Below the pieces are notes generated by a model. It worked only from the letters and a program-made list of their open reading frames with translations. It had not been told where the DNA came from and did not search any database. From positions 382,447 through 440,460 of the forward strand of contig NZ_JAAIXY010000008.1 in assembly GCF_010894455.1 (NCBI RefSeq): a stretch of DNA of 58,014 bases. The letters run 5' to 3'. The position numbers and the translations under genes are program-made. Source of the stretch: Myxococcus eversor. GTDB taxonomy: Bacteria > Myxococcota > Myxococcia > Myxococcales > Myxococcaceae. How positions within the stretch are numbered: position 1 is the first letter of the stretch; each line of letters starts with the position of its first letter. Positions 1 to 8,830 of this stretch are shown here, piece after piece.

Positions 1-70
1 TGGACCTGGGCGAGCACCTCGTTGAAGTTGCCGGCCGGATAGGCGCCCGACAGCCGCAGCACGCCCCGGT
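1..70. other. Left-edge segment not continuous with the first gene
   Basis: The frame of the ATPase that follows has a TGA at 23-25, and the codons between 26 and 70 give no residues expected upstream of its Walker A loop. On the minus strand the same bases read as an uninterrupted coding-like stretch that includes [19 protein letters not shown], which I do not recognise. The break at about 71 may be a recombination point, an insertion boundary or an assembly chimera at a contig end. Confidence 0.4.
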
Positions 71-1627
71 CTAAAGGACCTCATCGGCTCGGGACGAAAT
101 CTATTGCTGCTGGGGCGGCCCGGAGTGGGGAAGACGACGAAGCTGCGCGAGGTGGCGCGGGTGCTCGCTGATGATTTGGGCAAGCGGGTGATGGTGGTGG
201 ACACGTCGAACGAGATTGGCGGGGACGGGGACGTGCCGCATCCGGGGATTGGGGGTGCGCGGCGGATGCAGGTGTCCAGGCCGGACCGGCAGCACGACGT
301 GATGATCGAGGCGGTGGAGAACCACATGCCCGAGGCCATCATCGTGGATGAGATTGGGACGTCGGCGGAGGCGTCGGCGGCGCGGACGATTGCGGAGCGC
401 GGCGTGCAGTTGGTGGCGACGGCGCACGGCAACACGCTGGAGAACCTGGTGCTGAACCCCACGTTGTCGGACCTCGTGGGCGGGGTTCATACGGTCACGC
501 TGAGCGACGACGAGGCCCGGCGTCGGCGCACGCAGAAGACGGTGAGCGAGCGCAAGGCGCCGCCCACGTTCGACATCGTGGTGGAGATGGTGAGCCGCGA
601 CGAGGTGCGCGTGCACGCCGACACGGCGGAGGCGGTGGACCGATTGCTGGCGGTCAAGGACGTGGGCGGCGAGCGGCGAAGGCAGGACGCGGTGACGGGC
701 CGCGTGGAGGTGGAGCCGGCGAAGGCGTTGCCTCCCGTGGAAATGGGACGCGGCCCGATGGTGAGGCGTCCGGTGGGGCAGGGCGCGGGAGCGGAGCGGC
801 CCTCGTTGATGGGCATCACGAGGCCCGGTGGTGTGCGAGCCATGCCCCCGTCGAACTCAAGTGACGGCCTGAATGAGTCGAGGGCTCCTGTCGCAGCGGA
901 GCAAGAAGTCGAGCCGCTTGTTCTGACCACGGAAGCGGATGCCGAAGAACACGCGCGGCCTGTTGTCTCGGAGCCAGGGACAAATCCCGAGCCTGCCGGC
1001 TCGCCCGAGTCTCGGGACACAGGCACTCCCTCGATGCCTCCCGCGACACGGTCGACGCGCTTCTCCGCACGACGCGTCGACGAGTCCCCCGACGCCTGGC
1101 CCGCAGAGGAGCCCAAGGGGCTCACGCGCCTCTATCCCCACGGAGTGAACCGCGACTTGCTGCTCCGGGTGCTGCGCGAGATACCCGTGGAGGTCCGGCT
1201 GGTGAGCCGGCTGGAGTCCGCGGACCTGGTGGTGACGCTGCGCTCTCGCGCGAACGACCCGAGGATGCGGCGGGTGGTCGCGAAGACAGGCGCGCGCGTG
1301 GAGGCGGTGAAGCGCGCCAGCTCCACGGAGCTGCGTCGCGCATTGAAGGCGTTCTTCAACGTGCTGGAAGGCGTGGACGAGGACGAGGTCCGCGACGCCG
1401 TCACGGAGGCCGAGCACGCGGTGCAGCGGGCCTTGAGCGAAGGTGTCTCGGTGACCCTGGCGCCGCGCCAGTCCCGGGTGCGCAAGCTCCAGCACCGCCT
1501 GGTGAGCCGCTACCCGCTGGAGGCGGTGAGCCACGGCAGCGAGCCCTCGCGGCACCTGGTCATCTACCCGCTGGGCGCGGAGCTCGACGCCGCGCTCGCG
1601 AAGGAAGACGACGAGGGGAGCCCGTGA
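71..1627 (+). CDS. SpoIIIAA-like AAA ATPase with R3H domain, N-terminally truncated
   Basis: A P-loop ATPase of the SpoIIIAA/Ycf45 type: Walker [10 protein letters not shown] at about 114-140, the DTSNE segment, Walker B-like IIVDEIGT and the sensor-like QLVATAHGN. The C-terminal part has a linker rich in Pro, Glu and Ala, then an R3H nucleic-acid-binding motif with R-x3-H in [19 protein letters not shown]. The family normally carries about 100-150 further residues before Walker A. Here the frame is open only from base 26 and homologous residues begin at about 71, so the N-terminus is missing. TTG at 104 is an in-frame start inside the Walker A strand and is unlikely to be real. A role in single-stranded nucleic-acid handling is inferred from the family; the cellular job is unknown. 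Confidence 0.85.
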   Translation, partial: LKDLIGSGRNLLLLGRPGVGKTTKLREVARVLADDLGKRVMVVDTSNEIGGDGDVPHPGIGGARRMQVSRPDRQHDVMIEAVENHMPEAIIVDEIGTSAEASAARTIAERGVQLVATAHGNTLENLVLNPTLSDLVGGVHTVTLSDDEARRRRTQKTVSERKAPPTFDIVVEMVSRDEVRVHADTAEAVDRLLAVKDVGGERRRQDAVTGRVEVEPAKALPPVEMGRGPMVRRPVGQGAGAERPSLMGITRPGGVRAMPPSNSSDGLNESRAPVAAEQEVEPLVLTTEADAEEHARPVVSEPGTNPEPAGSPESRDTGTPSMPPATRSTRFSARRVDESPDAWPAEEPKGLTRLYPHGVNRDLLLRVLREIPVEVRLVSRLESADLVVTLRSRANDPRMRRVVAKTGARVEAVKRASSTELRRALKAFFNVLEGVDEDEVRDAVTEAEHAVQRALSEGVSVTLAPRQSRVRKLQHRLVSRYPLEAVSHGSEPSRHLVIYPLGAELDAALAKEDDEGSP

Positions 1628-1641
1628 GTCACGGGCTCCCC
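1615..1641. terminator. Perfect 13-bp hairpin between convergent genes
   Basis: GGGGAGCCCGTGA (1615-1627) is exactly complementary to TCACGGGCTCCCC (1629-1641). The left arm contains the stop codon of the R3H ATPase. The site lies between two convergent genes, so it probably terminates transcription in both directions. There is no clear T-tract. Confidence 0.6.
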
Positions 1642-1658
1642 AGGAGCAACACGCGAGG

Positions 1659-3749
1659 CTACTTCGCCGCGTCCACGTAGGCGCGGTACGCGTCGAAGCC
1701 GTAGTCGCGACCGAGGAAGTCCTTCACCAGCTCCGCGGCGGGCTTGGAGCCACCCGGCTCCAGCACGGTGCGGCGGTACTTCATCGCCGTCTCACGGTCC
1801 AGGTAGCCCTTCTTCTGGAACTCCGTCTCCAGGTCCTTCGCGATGACCGAGGACCACAGGTACGTGTAATACGCGGCCGAGTACCCATCCAGGTGCCCGA
1901 AGGCCAACTCGAAGTGTGTGCCCGGGCGGTGCTCGTGCTTGAACGGGCTGAGCTTCGTCTGCTGCTCCACCAGCGCCGTCGTCGTGTCGAAGCCCGGCTT
2001 GCGCGAGTAGTAGTCCAGGCTCACCGCGGACAGGAACAACTGCCGCCGCGCCCACAGGCCCTTGCCGAACTCCTTCGACGCGTTCAGCTTCTGCACCATC
2101 TCCGCCGGAATCGCCGCGCCCGTCTGGTAGTGCTTGGCGAACTCCTTGAGCACCTGGGGATTGCCCGCCCACTGCTGGAGCAGCATCGACGGGGTCTCCA
2201 CGAAGTCCCACTCCGTGCGGATGCCGGTGATTCCGCTCCACTGCTGCTTGCCGGAGAACACCGCGTGCAGCAGGTGGCCGAACTCGTGGAAGAACGTCTC
2301 CACCTCGTCATGCGTCATCAGCTCGCCGGGGCGCGCGAAGTTGCACACCAGGGTGCCCTCCGGCAGCCGCTTGCCGGCCTGACCCGACGCCAGGTCGAAC
2401 TGCGCCGCGTGCTTGTACTTGTCGTCGCGCGGGTGCATGTCCAGGTAGATGCGGCCCAGGAGCGTGCCGCCTTCGAGCACGTCGTAGGCCTCCACCTCCG
2501 GGTGCCACACCTTCGCGTCGTCGGCGCGGCGGTACTCAATCCCCCAGATGCGCGAGGTGATGTCCATCACCCCCGCCTTCACCCGGCCGTACTCCAGATA
2601 GGGCCGCACCTCCTGCGAGTCGAACCCGAAGCGCTCCGCGCGCAGCCGGTCCTCGTAGTAGTCCTGGTCCCACGGCTCCAGCGTCTTGGCGCTCGGGACG
2701 TCCTTCTTCTTGCGCGCCAGCAGGTCCGCGAACTCCTGCTTCGCGCGGGCCTGGGTGGCCGCCGCCAGCCGGTCGATGAACTCCGACGCCGCCTGCTGCG
2801 TGCGCGTCATCTTCGTCTCGGTGGTGTACGCGGCCCAGCTCGGATAGCCCAGCAGCGTGGCCAGCTCGTAGCGCTTGGAGATGAGCTGCGACAGCACCTC
2901 CTGGTTGGCCGGGAACGCGCGCTGGCGGTAGGTGCGCCACAGCTTCTCGCGCGCCTTGCCGTCCTTCGCGTACGTCATGAAGGGGAAGTAGTCCGGGTAG
3001 TTGGTCGTGATGACCACCTTGCCGTCCTTCCCCACCGGGTGCGACTTCACGTAGTCCGCGGGCAGCCCGTCCAGCTCCTTCGGCGTGAGGGACACCTGAC
3101 GCACGCCCTCGGCGATGTTCTTGCCGAACTGCTGGCCCAGCTTGAGCAGCTCCTCGTTCAGCGACTTCACCTTCGCGCGCGTGGCGTCATCGCGGTCCAC
3201 GCCGGCGCGGCGGAAGTCGAGCAGCGTGCGCTCCATCCAGTACTTCGTCGGCCCGTCCGCCTGCGACAGGTCCACGGCGGACAGGGCGTCATAGACGCCG
3301 CGGTCCTGCGAAATCTCCACGTTGGTGGTGTCCACGCGCTGCTCGCACTCGCGGGCGGAGTCGCGGAACGCCGGCAGGGGATGGACCTCGCGGGCGAGGC
3401 TGGAGCGGTTGGCCGCGGAGATGAGCGAGCCCGTCGCCTCGTCATACGCCGCGAGCACGGCCTTGCCGTCCTTGCGCGCGTCCAGCTTCTTCAGCGCGGT
3501 GACCTGCGCCTGGGCCCGCTCGATGTCGGCGGTGCACGCGGCGGTGAAGGCCTCCGCGGTGCCGGCGAGCACGTCGGCCGTGCGGGGCGGGGGAATCGGC
3601 TGGGCGGCGGGAGCAGCGGCCTCCGGCGTGGGCGCGGCGGGCGCGGTGGCCTGCTCGGGAGGGGTGGTCGGCTCGGTGGCCGCGGAGCCATGCGTACAGC
3701 CGGCCGCCGCCAGGGCCGCCGTCAGGGTGAGCGCAGTCAGTCTCTTCAA
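1659..3749 (-). CDS. M3 family zinc metallopeptidase, lipoprotein
   Basis: A 696-residue exported oligopeptidase. The start MKRLTALTLTAALAAAGC carries a lipobox cleaved before Cys18, followed by a Thr/Pro/Ala-rich linker. The zinc site FFHEFGHLLHAVFSG (about residues 485-500) and the downstream Glu in WDFVETPSM fit the thimet-oligopeptidase (M3) fold: two His from HExxH plus a distal Glu. Length is normal for peptidyl-dipeptidase/oligopeptidase F relatives. It would cleave short peptides in the periplasm or at the outer membrane. The gene stands alone and converges on the R3H ATPase. Confidence 0.93.
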   Translation of the reverse strand: MKRLTALTLTAALAAAGCTHGSAATEPTTPPEQATAPAAPTPEAAAPAAQPIPPPRTADVLAGTAEAFTAACTADIERAQAQVTALKKLDARKDGKAVLAAYDEATGSLISAANRSSLAREVHPLPAFRDSARECEQRVDTTNVEISQDRGVYDALSAVDLSQADGPTKYWMERTLLDFRRAGVDRDDATRAKVKSLNEELLKLGQQFGKNIAEGVRQVSLTPKELDGLPADYVKSHPVGKDGKVVITTNYPDYFPFMTYAKDGKAREKLWRTYRQRAFPANQEVLSQLISKRYELATLLGYPSWAAYTTETKMTRTQQAASEFIDRLAAATQARAKQEFADLLARKKKDVPSAKTLEPWDQDYYEDRLRAERFGFDSQEVRPYLEYGRVKAGVMDITSRIWGIEYRRADDAKVWHPEVEAYDVLEGGTLLGRIYLDMHPRDDKYKHAAQFDLASGQAGKRLPEGTLVCNFARPGELMTHDEVETFFHEFGHLLHAVFSGKQQWSGITGIRTEWDFVETPSMLLQQWAGNPQVLKEFAKHYQTGAAIPAEMVQKLNASKEFGKGLWARRQLFLSAVSLDYYSRKPGFDTTTALVEQQTKLSPFKHEHRPGTHFELAFGHLDGYSAAYYTYLWSSVIAKDLETEFQKKGYLDRETAMKYRRTVLEPGGSKPAAELVKDFLGRDYGFDAYRAYVDAAK

Positions 3750-3918
3750 GGGCAGATTCCTCCGGGTTCCATCGCAAACGTCCGAGCGTCATGCCACATC
3801 CCGGCCTGCTTCGCTCGCCTGTCCCCCGGCGCGCCGGACGTTCTCTTGGTGGACCTGTCAGCGAGGGCAGGAGGTATACGGAGAGGGTGAAGGGGCCGGG
3901 TGTGAACGGGAGCACGCG

Positions 3919-4728
3919 TTGAAGGACGACGACTGCAGGGAGCTGTTGCGGTGGGCCGCGCCCCGGCTGCGATTGCGCCTGGAGGGGTTTCACCGGGTGC
4001 GCGGGCAGGTCTGCAAGCGCATGGGGCGGAGGCTCCAGGAGCTGGGGCTCGTGCGCGTCGCCGAGTATCGCGACCGGCTGGAGTCGGACCCGGAGGAGTG
4101 GGCGGTGCTGGACGCGCTCTGTCGCGTCACCATCTCCCGCTTCTACCGCGACGCACGCGTCTTCGATGCACTGAGGGACGAGCTGCTCCCCGCGCTGCTC
4201 CAATCCTCCCCCGTGCTCCGCGTCTGGAGCGCGGGCTGTGCGTCCGGCGAGGAGCCCTACACGGTGAGCATCCTCTTCCGCCTGGGCCTCCTGCCGCGCT
4301 TTCCCCAGGCCCGGCTGGAGCTGCTCGCCACGGAGGCGGACGCGGCCCTGCTCGCCCGCGCCCGACGCGGTTGCTACCCGCAGGGCACCCTGCGCGAACT
4401 GCCCACGGACTGGCGGCCCCGCGTCTTCTCCGGCCCCGCCGTCGAGCCATGTCTCACCCCCGAGTACCGTGAGGGTCTCATTTTCCTCCACGAAGACTTG
4501 CGGGCCCGCATGCCGCCGGGGCCGTTCCACCTCATCCTGTGTCGCAACGTCGCCTTCACGTACTTCGCGCCGTCGCTCCAGCGCGAGGTGCTCGCGGGGC
4601 TCGTGTCCCGGCTCGCGCCCGGGGGATTGCTCGTCGTCGGTACGAGGGAGTCACTGCCGGACGGAGGCGTGGAGCTGGAGCGGGTCGCCGGCACGCTGCC
4701 CATCTTCCGTGTCCCGGGTGCGCGGTGA
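3919..4728 (+). CDS. CheR-type protein-glutamate methyltransferase
   Basis: About 269 residues. The N-terminal helical CheR domain holds VTISRFYRDARVFDAL, and the SAM-binding domain has RVWSAGCASGEEPYTVSI, the acidic LLATEADAALL and the ILCRNVAFTYF motif. These are the signatures of enzymes that methylate glutamates on chemoreceptors. I place the start at TTG 3919 because GGGAG lies 6 nt upstream and the domain starts there. No chemoreceptor, CheB or CheA gene is adjacent, so it is an orphan CheR, which is common in myxobacteria. Confidence 0.88.
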   Translation: MKDDDCRELLRWAAPRLRLRLEGFHRVRGQVCKRMGRRLQELGLVRVAEYRDRLESDPEEWAVLDALCRVTISRFYRDARVFDALRDELLPALLQSSPVLRVWSAGCASGEEPYTVSILFRLGLLPRFPQARLELLATEADAALLARARRGCYPQGTLRELPTDWRPRVFSGPAVEPCLTPEYREGLIFLHEDLRARMPPGPFHLILCRNVAFTYFAPSLQREVLAGLVSRLAPGGLLVVGTRESLPDGGVELERVAGTLPIFRVPGAR

Positions 4729-4893
4729 AACAGGGCCGGGTCTCTGCTCACCCGTGAGACATGGTTCATGTTTCACACGGGTCGTGCGAGTCGAGGAAAA
4801 CGTGACGCACCCGGCCTTGAGTGAGAGCGGGGCGCCCGGTACCACCGCTTGTCTTTCGGGGCCGAGTCCCCTGGCCGGAGGGAATGCAACGGT

Positions 4894-5784
4894 ATGCGCA
4901 AGGTGCTCTGTGCGGTCGCGACGTTGATGCTGTGGGCCTGTGGTGGTTCGGGCGGTGAGCCTTCTCAGCCCAGGCAGGAGGGGCTGTCGCTGTCCGCCGA
5001 GACGGGCGACACGCGAGGCACCTTCGCTCGGGACGGAGGCGAGGTTTCGTTCTCCGCGCGCGAGGTGGAGCCCGGTGTGTACAGCCTGGAGGTGCGGCTG
5101 CGCGGGATGACGCTCGCCGGTCTGCTGGACCCGGCCAGTGGCGTGTCCACGATGGATGGCTTCGCGGACGAGGGCGCCGCCGACACGCAGTTGACGGACG
5201 CGGACCGGGAGCTCTTGTCGGCGTTCTACGACGCGCTGAGCGCCGAGCTCCCCACGGGTGACGCGGCGGCTCCGGAGGCGATGTATCTGCGCCGCGCGGT
5301 GGGCCTGTGGGCGCAGCACCCGTCCACCGTGGAGCTCCAGCGCACGGTGATGGGCGAGCAGGGCCGTGGCTACACCATGCTGTGCAGCTATGCGCGCTGC
5401 AACGGCAAGAACACGGGGAGCTGCGGGGGCGTCTACAACTGGTACTCGTACGCGAAGCACGACTGCAACAAGGGCAACTTCAACTTCGCGGGCAACCAGC
5501 AGATCGCCCAGCTCGGCGACCACACGTCGTGCGGCGGCGACGAGTTCTACATGAGCGGGAGCACCTGGCTGTGCGGCGAGCCTGACCACTGGTCGCGCCC
5601 CAAGGTGATGGGCAACTGCTTCGGCCGCTGCGGCGGCGGGTGCGGTGGTGACACCCAGTACACGCTGGATGCCACGAACCACGACGGTTGCGTGCGCAAC
5701 GGCCACGTGCTGGCGAGCGCCTGGTGTGATGACCAGTTCGTGTCCGCCACGGACGACGAGCTGTTCGCCTCCAACTGCTACTGA
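4894..5784 (+). CDS. Cys-rich secreted lipoprotein, unknown function
   Basis: A 296-residue protein starting MRKVLCAVATLMLWACGG, a lipoprotein signal with Cys16; GGAGGGA sits about 11 nt upstream of ATG 4894. The N-terminal half is acidic. The C-terminal third (from about 5385) is rich in Cys, Gly, Asn and Trp (for example CNGKNTGSCGG and CFGRCGGGCGG), which suggests a disulfide-stabilised extracellular domain. I do not recognise the family. The next two genes follow on the same strand with gaps of 3 and 12 nt, so the three may form one transcript. Confidence 0.7.
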   Translation: MRKVLCAVATLMLWACGGSGGEPSQPRQEGLSLSAETGDTRGTFARDGGEVSFSAREVEPGVYSLEVRLRGMTLAGLLDPASGVSTMDGFADEGAADTQLTDADRELLSAFYDALSAELPTGDAAAPEAMYLRRAVGLWAQHPSTVELQRTVMGEQGRGYTMLCSYARCNGKNTGSCGGVYNWYSYAKHDCNKGNFNFAGNQQIAQLGDHTSCGGDEFYMSGSTWLCGEPDHWSRPKVMGNCFGRCGGGCGGDTQYTLDATNHDGCVRNGHVLASAWCDDQFVSATDDELFASNCY

Positions 5785-5787
5785 GAC

Positions 5788-6171
5788 ATGGGCATTCGTC
5801 GTGGAAGCAGGGGCGTGTGGGTGAGCGGGGCCGCCGTGTGGGCCCTGCTCGCGTGTTCGTCCACGGCCTCGAAGACGGAGGCCGCGGAGGAGACGGTGCG
5901 GCGCTTCTTCGAGGCGCTCCCCTCGGAGGACTGCGCGGTGCTGGGACCGCTGCTGGCCACCGGGGGGAGCATGCGTCCGTGCGAGGAGGCCGTGCGGGAG
6001 ATGCACGAGCACGGCCTGTCGCTGGTCGGTATCGTCGAGTCCAAGTTGGATGGCAGGGATGCGGACGCGGTGCTGGTGCGGGCGCGAATCGCGCGTGACG
6101 GCGAGGTCAGCAAGGAGCCGTGGTTGTTGCGCGTGGAGCGTCACGCCGGTGGCTGGCGCGTCCGCTTCTGA
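5788..6171 (+). CDS. Small lipoprotein, unknown function
   Basis: A 127-residue protein whose N-terminus ends in AVWALLACSS, a lipobox. The mature part has one compact domain containing ETVRRFFEALPSEDCAVL and ending LLRVERHAGGWRVRF, a pattern like small NTF2/DUF4878-type lipoproteins. It begins 3 nt after the preceding stop, so it is probably translationally coupled. Function unknown. Confidence 0.65.
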   Translation: MGIRRGSRGVWVSGAAVWALLACSSTASKTEAAEETVRRFFEALPSEDCAVLGPLLATGGSMRPCEEAVREMHEHGLSLVGIVESKLDGRDADAVLVRARIARDGEVSKEPWLLRVERHAGGWRVRF

Positions 6172-6183
6172 CGAGGGCGAGCG

Positions 6184-6747
6184 ATGAAGAGTCGGAACCG
6201 ACTGATGCTGGCGGCGGGAGTGGCGCTCGGCGTGGCCTTGACGCTGGGCCTGCTGTGGCCCGCGCCCCCGTCGGAGGCTCCTGGTGCCCCCGAGGTGGTG
6301 GAGGCGGCCTCCGCGCCGCCGTCACCGCCCCCGCCCGCTCGCGCCGTGGCGGCGGTGGCACAGGCCCCCGAGTCCCCGCCGGAGTCCGAGGCGGCCCCAC
6401 GTGACGCCACCGTGGTGGCCCTGCGGCCCGGGGATGTGGCGCCGGAGCCGGAGGTGGCGAATCCCCCGCCGCAAATGAATGACGAGCTTCAGCCGGAGCT
6501 GCCCCAGACGGCGCAGTGGAAGCTGGAGAAGACGACGCACATCACCACGCTGCTGGGGCGCGAGGTGGAGCGGCTGGAGCACGAGCGGGACACCGTGGAT
6601 GCGCGGGGTGACCCGGAGCGCGTGCGCCAGGTGGAGACGCTCCTCCAGCGTCACCGGGTCCGGCTGGTGAAGCTGCGTGAGGAGGTTCGCACGCTGACCG
6701 AAGCGGCGGCGGAGGAGGCTGCTCGGGAAGGACGTCCGGCGCCGTGA
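6184..6747 (+). CDS. Membrane-anchored coiled-coil protein, unknown function
   Basis: 187 residues. One N-terminal membrane segment (LMLAAGVALGVALTLGLLW) is followed by a Pro/Ala/Glu-rich linker of about 80 residues. A charged helical C-terminus from about residue 110 (for example EVERLEHERDTVDARGD and RVRLVKLREEVRTL) looks like a coiled coil. GGGCGAGCG precedes ATG 6184. It ends the apparent three-gene cluster of exported proteins. Possibly a periplasmic spacer or scaffold; no family recognised. Confidence 0.6.
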   Translation: MKSRNRLMLAAGVALGVALTLGLLWPAPPSEAPGAPEVVEAASAPPSPPPPARAVAAVAQAPESPPESEAAPRDATVVALRPGDVAPEPEVANPPPQMNDELQPELPQTAQWKLEKTTHITTLLGREVERLEHERDTVDARGDPERVRQVETLLQRHRVRLVKLREEVRTLTEAAAEEAAREGRPAP

Positions 6748-6757
6748 GGTGCCCTGC

Positions 6758-7264
6758 TCACTCCGTCGCGTTGAACGCGTCGTGATAGGTCACCTGTGCG
6801 ACGGGCCAGTGTCCGGTGAAGGAGACCGCCTGGAAGTACTCGGCGGGCACGTCGGGCAGCACCAGGCCGGGTCGAGGCAGGAAGCCGAAGCGCTGGTAGA
6901 AGGCCGGGTCGCCGAGCAGCACACAGCCCGAGGCGCCGAGGTTCCGCAGCTCGGCCAGCGCCGACGTCATGAGCCGGGCGCCGATGCCCTGGCCCTGGCG
7001 GTCGGGCAGCACGGAGATGGGGCCCAGGCCGTACCAGCCTGGCTCTCCGGACGAGAGGTGGACGGGAGAGAGCGCGACATGGCCGACGATGACCCCGTCA
7101 TCCTCCGCGACCAGGGACACGGACAGCACGCCGGCCCGTCGGAGCGCGTTGACGATGAACTGCTCGGTGTGGCTCGTGTGGGGTGCGTCCTGGAACGCGG
7201 CGGTGGTGAGCCGTTCGATGGTGGCGCTGTCGGCGGGCGTCTCGGGTCGAATCGACAAGGGCAT
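6758..7264 (-). CDS. GNAT family N-acetyltransferase
   Basis: 168 residues of the YhbS-like GNAT fold. It starts MPLSIRPETPADSATIERL. Motif B/A around LGPISVLPDRQGQGIGARL contains the acetyl-CoA pyrophosphate loop Q-x-x-G-I-G, and GCVLLGDPAFYQRFGF is typical of this subgroup. The substrate cannot be told. It converges on the coiled-coil protein with an 11-nt gap. Confidence 0.9.
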   Translation of the reverse strand: MPLSIRPETPADSATIERLTTAAFQDAPHTSHTEQFIVNALRRAGVLSVSLVAEDDGVIVGHVALSPVHLSSGEPGWYGLGPISVLPDRQGQGIGARLMTSALAELRNLGASGCVLLGDPAFYQRFGFLPRPGLVLPDVPAEYFQAVSFTGHWPVAQVTYHDAFNATE

Positions 7265-7543
7265 CGGTGTTCCTTGGGCTGGGCTTCGGTGAAGTGGCCC
7301 GTCAGCGGCGAAGGGCGAGTCCCCATGCCAGGTGCGGGAGGCTTTCAGTCATGATGCCGGACGGAACAGGTGCCTCGTGGGTGGGCGCGGGGTCTGGCCA
7401 ATGAGCCTCGCCCGTGAGCAAACCACCGAGGGACCGCTGGACGAAGGACTGTCTTACGCCAGCGAGGTCATCGTGTACGGTCTGACGCTTGGCGGGCATT
7501 CGCACCGAATCTCCGCTGGCGGACGATTGCCCCGGAGCGAGTC

Positions 7544-8755
7544 ATGACCGCTGTCCCTGGCATGCGCTTTCGCGCCCCTCTTCGGAGCGGGCCACGTGGC
7601 GGGTCCTCACTTCGCATCGCGAGATATCTCGTGTTCGGGGTGCTGATGGGACTGGTCTCCTGTGCACCCGTCGCGGACGAGCACGGAGCGACACTCGCCA
7701 TGCCAGGGCAGGTGTCACATCCCATCGTCCAGGGCACGGACGCGCCCGATGATGTCGCCACGGTGGCACTGGTCGCTCGCCGGACCCGGTGCAGTGGGGA
7801 GTCACCGATGCTGCTCTGCTCCGGAGTGCTCATCGCGCCGGATGTGGTGCTGACGGCGGCGCACTGTCTGGACCTGTTCGGAACGGAGGGCGCGCACGAG
7901 GTGTTCTTCGGAACGGTGGTGTCGCCGACGCCAGATGGCGCTGGTCGTTTCCTCCGAGTATCTCGAGCGGTCATCCATCCGCGCTATGTGCCGAGCACCC
8001 ATGCCTACGACGCGGCGCTGCTGCGGCTCGCGGCTCCAGTCGAGGTCACGCCTGTAGCTCTTCCGGATGCCCACGTGGCCTTGGCCGAGGGCGCGCGCGT
8101 GCGGGCCGTGGGCTATGGCGACACAAAGGACGTGAATGCGCCGTCGGGTCGTCGACGTCAGGGAGTGCTTCAGATTGCGAGCGTGGAGCCCGCGGCCTTT
8201 CGAGCAGGCCCAGCACCAGGCATGAGTTGCGTGGGTGACAGCGGAGGCCCCGTGCTCGCGAGCGACGGAGTCCTCGTCGGGCTCACCGTGAGCGGTGACG
8301 TGGCTTGTCGTGCCGAGGCCGTGAACGTGCGAGTGGACGCGCTGCTGGAGGACTTCATCCTTCCGTTTCTCGCCAGCACACCACCCGCTCCTGTGTCCAC
8401 GCTCGCGCCCGAGGCGCTGTGCCGTGAAGCCTGCGAAGAGGACGCAGAGTGCCCCTCTGGACTCACCTGCGTCACGACGGAGGGAGCCCCAGGTCGGTGC
8501 TTGCTGCCCGCGCTTCGAGAGGGTGCTTTCGGTGCGACCTGCACCGAGGATTCCGCGTGCGGAGCGGGAGGTGTCTGCGCCCGGTTGGAGTCGGAGGGAG
8601 ACGATGCTTGTCGTTGCTTCACACCCTGCGCACCACCGCCTCCAGACCCCGAGCCCGAGGCACCGGACGAGGCCTCGGAGGGTGGCTGTTCCAGTGCTCC
8701 CGGCCTCGTGATTTTCGGGGTGCTGACGCTGGCGGGAGTCAAGAGGCGGCGTTGA
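7544..8755 (+). CDS. Trypsin-like serine protease with MYXO-CTERM tail
   Basis: 403 residues. An N-terminal hydrophobic signal ends near LVSCAPVAD. The S1 chymotrypsin domain shows the full triad: His in LTAAHCLD, Asp in YDAALLRLAAPVE, Ser in SCVGDSGGPVL. A Cys-rich segment (about residues 285-370) precedes the C-terminal tail: GGCSSAPG, a hydrophobic stretch, then Lys-Arg-Arg-Arg. This is the MYXO-CTERM sorting signal, by which proteins are retained on the cell surface after processing. GGAGCGAG lies before ATG 7544. Expected to be a surface-exposed endopeptidase; the mature activation site is not obvious. Confidence 0.9.
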   Translation: MTAVPGMRFRAPLRSGPRGGSSLRIARYLVFGVLMGLVSCAPVADEHGATLAMPGQVSHPIVQGTDAPDDVATVALVARRTRCSGESPMLLCSGVLIAPDVVLTAAHCLDLFGTEGAHEVFFGTVVSPTPDGAGRFLRVSRAVIHPRYVPSTHAYDAALLRLAAPVEVTPVALPDAHVALAEGARVRAVGYGDTKDVNAPSGRRRQGVLQIASVEPAAFRAGPAPGMSCVGDSGGPVLASDGVLVGLTVSGDVACRAEAVNVRVDALLEDFILPFLASTPPAPVSTLAPEALCREACEEDAECPSGLTCVTTEGAPGRCLLPALREGAFGATCTEDSACGAGGVCARLESEGDDACRCFTPCAPPPPDPEPEAPDEASEGGCSSAPGLVIFGVLTLAGVKRRR

Positions 8756-8756
8756 T

Positions 8757-8782
8757 TTCGGCCCTCGAAAATCGCGGCCGAA
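8757..8782 (+). terminator. GC-rich hairpin after the protease gene
   Basis: TTCGGCC (8757-8763) pairs with GGCCGAA (8776-8782) around a 12-nt loop, 2 nt after the protease stop codon. No T-tract follows, as is usual in such high-GC genomes. Confidence 0.4.
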
Positions 8783-8830
8783 GAGCGATGAACGGCTGAG
8801 TCCTGGGTTCGTGTCTGGTATTGTCCGGAC

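Noticed and set aside
1893..3890. A 665-codon plus-strand open frame opposite the M3 peptidase gene
   Set aside because: It is a GC-bias shadow: Leu/Arg/Val-rich composition with no motif, while the minus strand encodes a clear HExxH peptidase.
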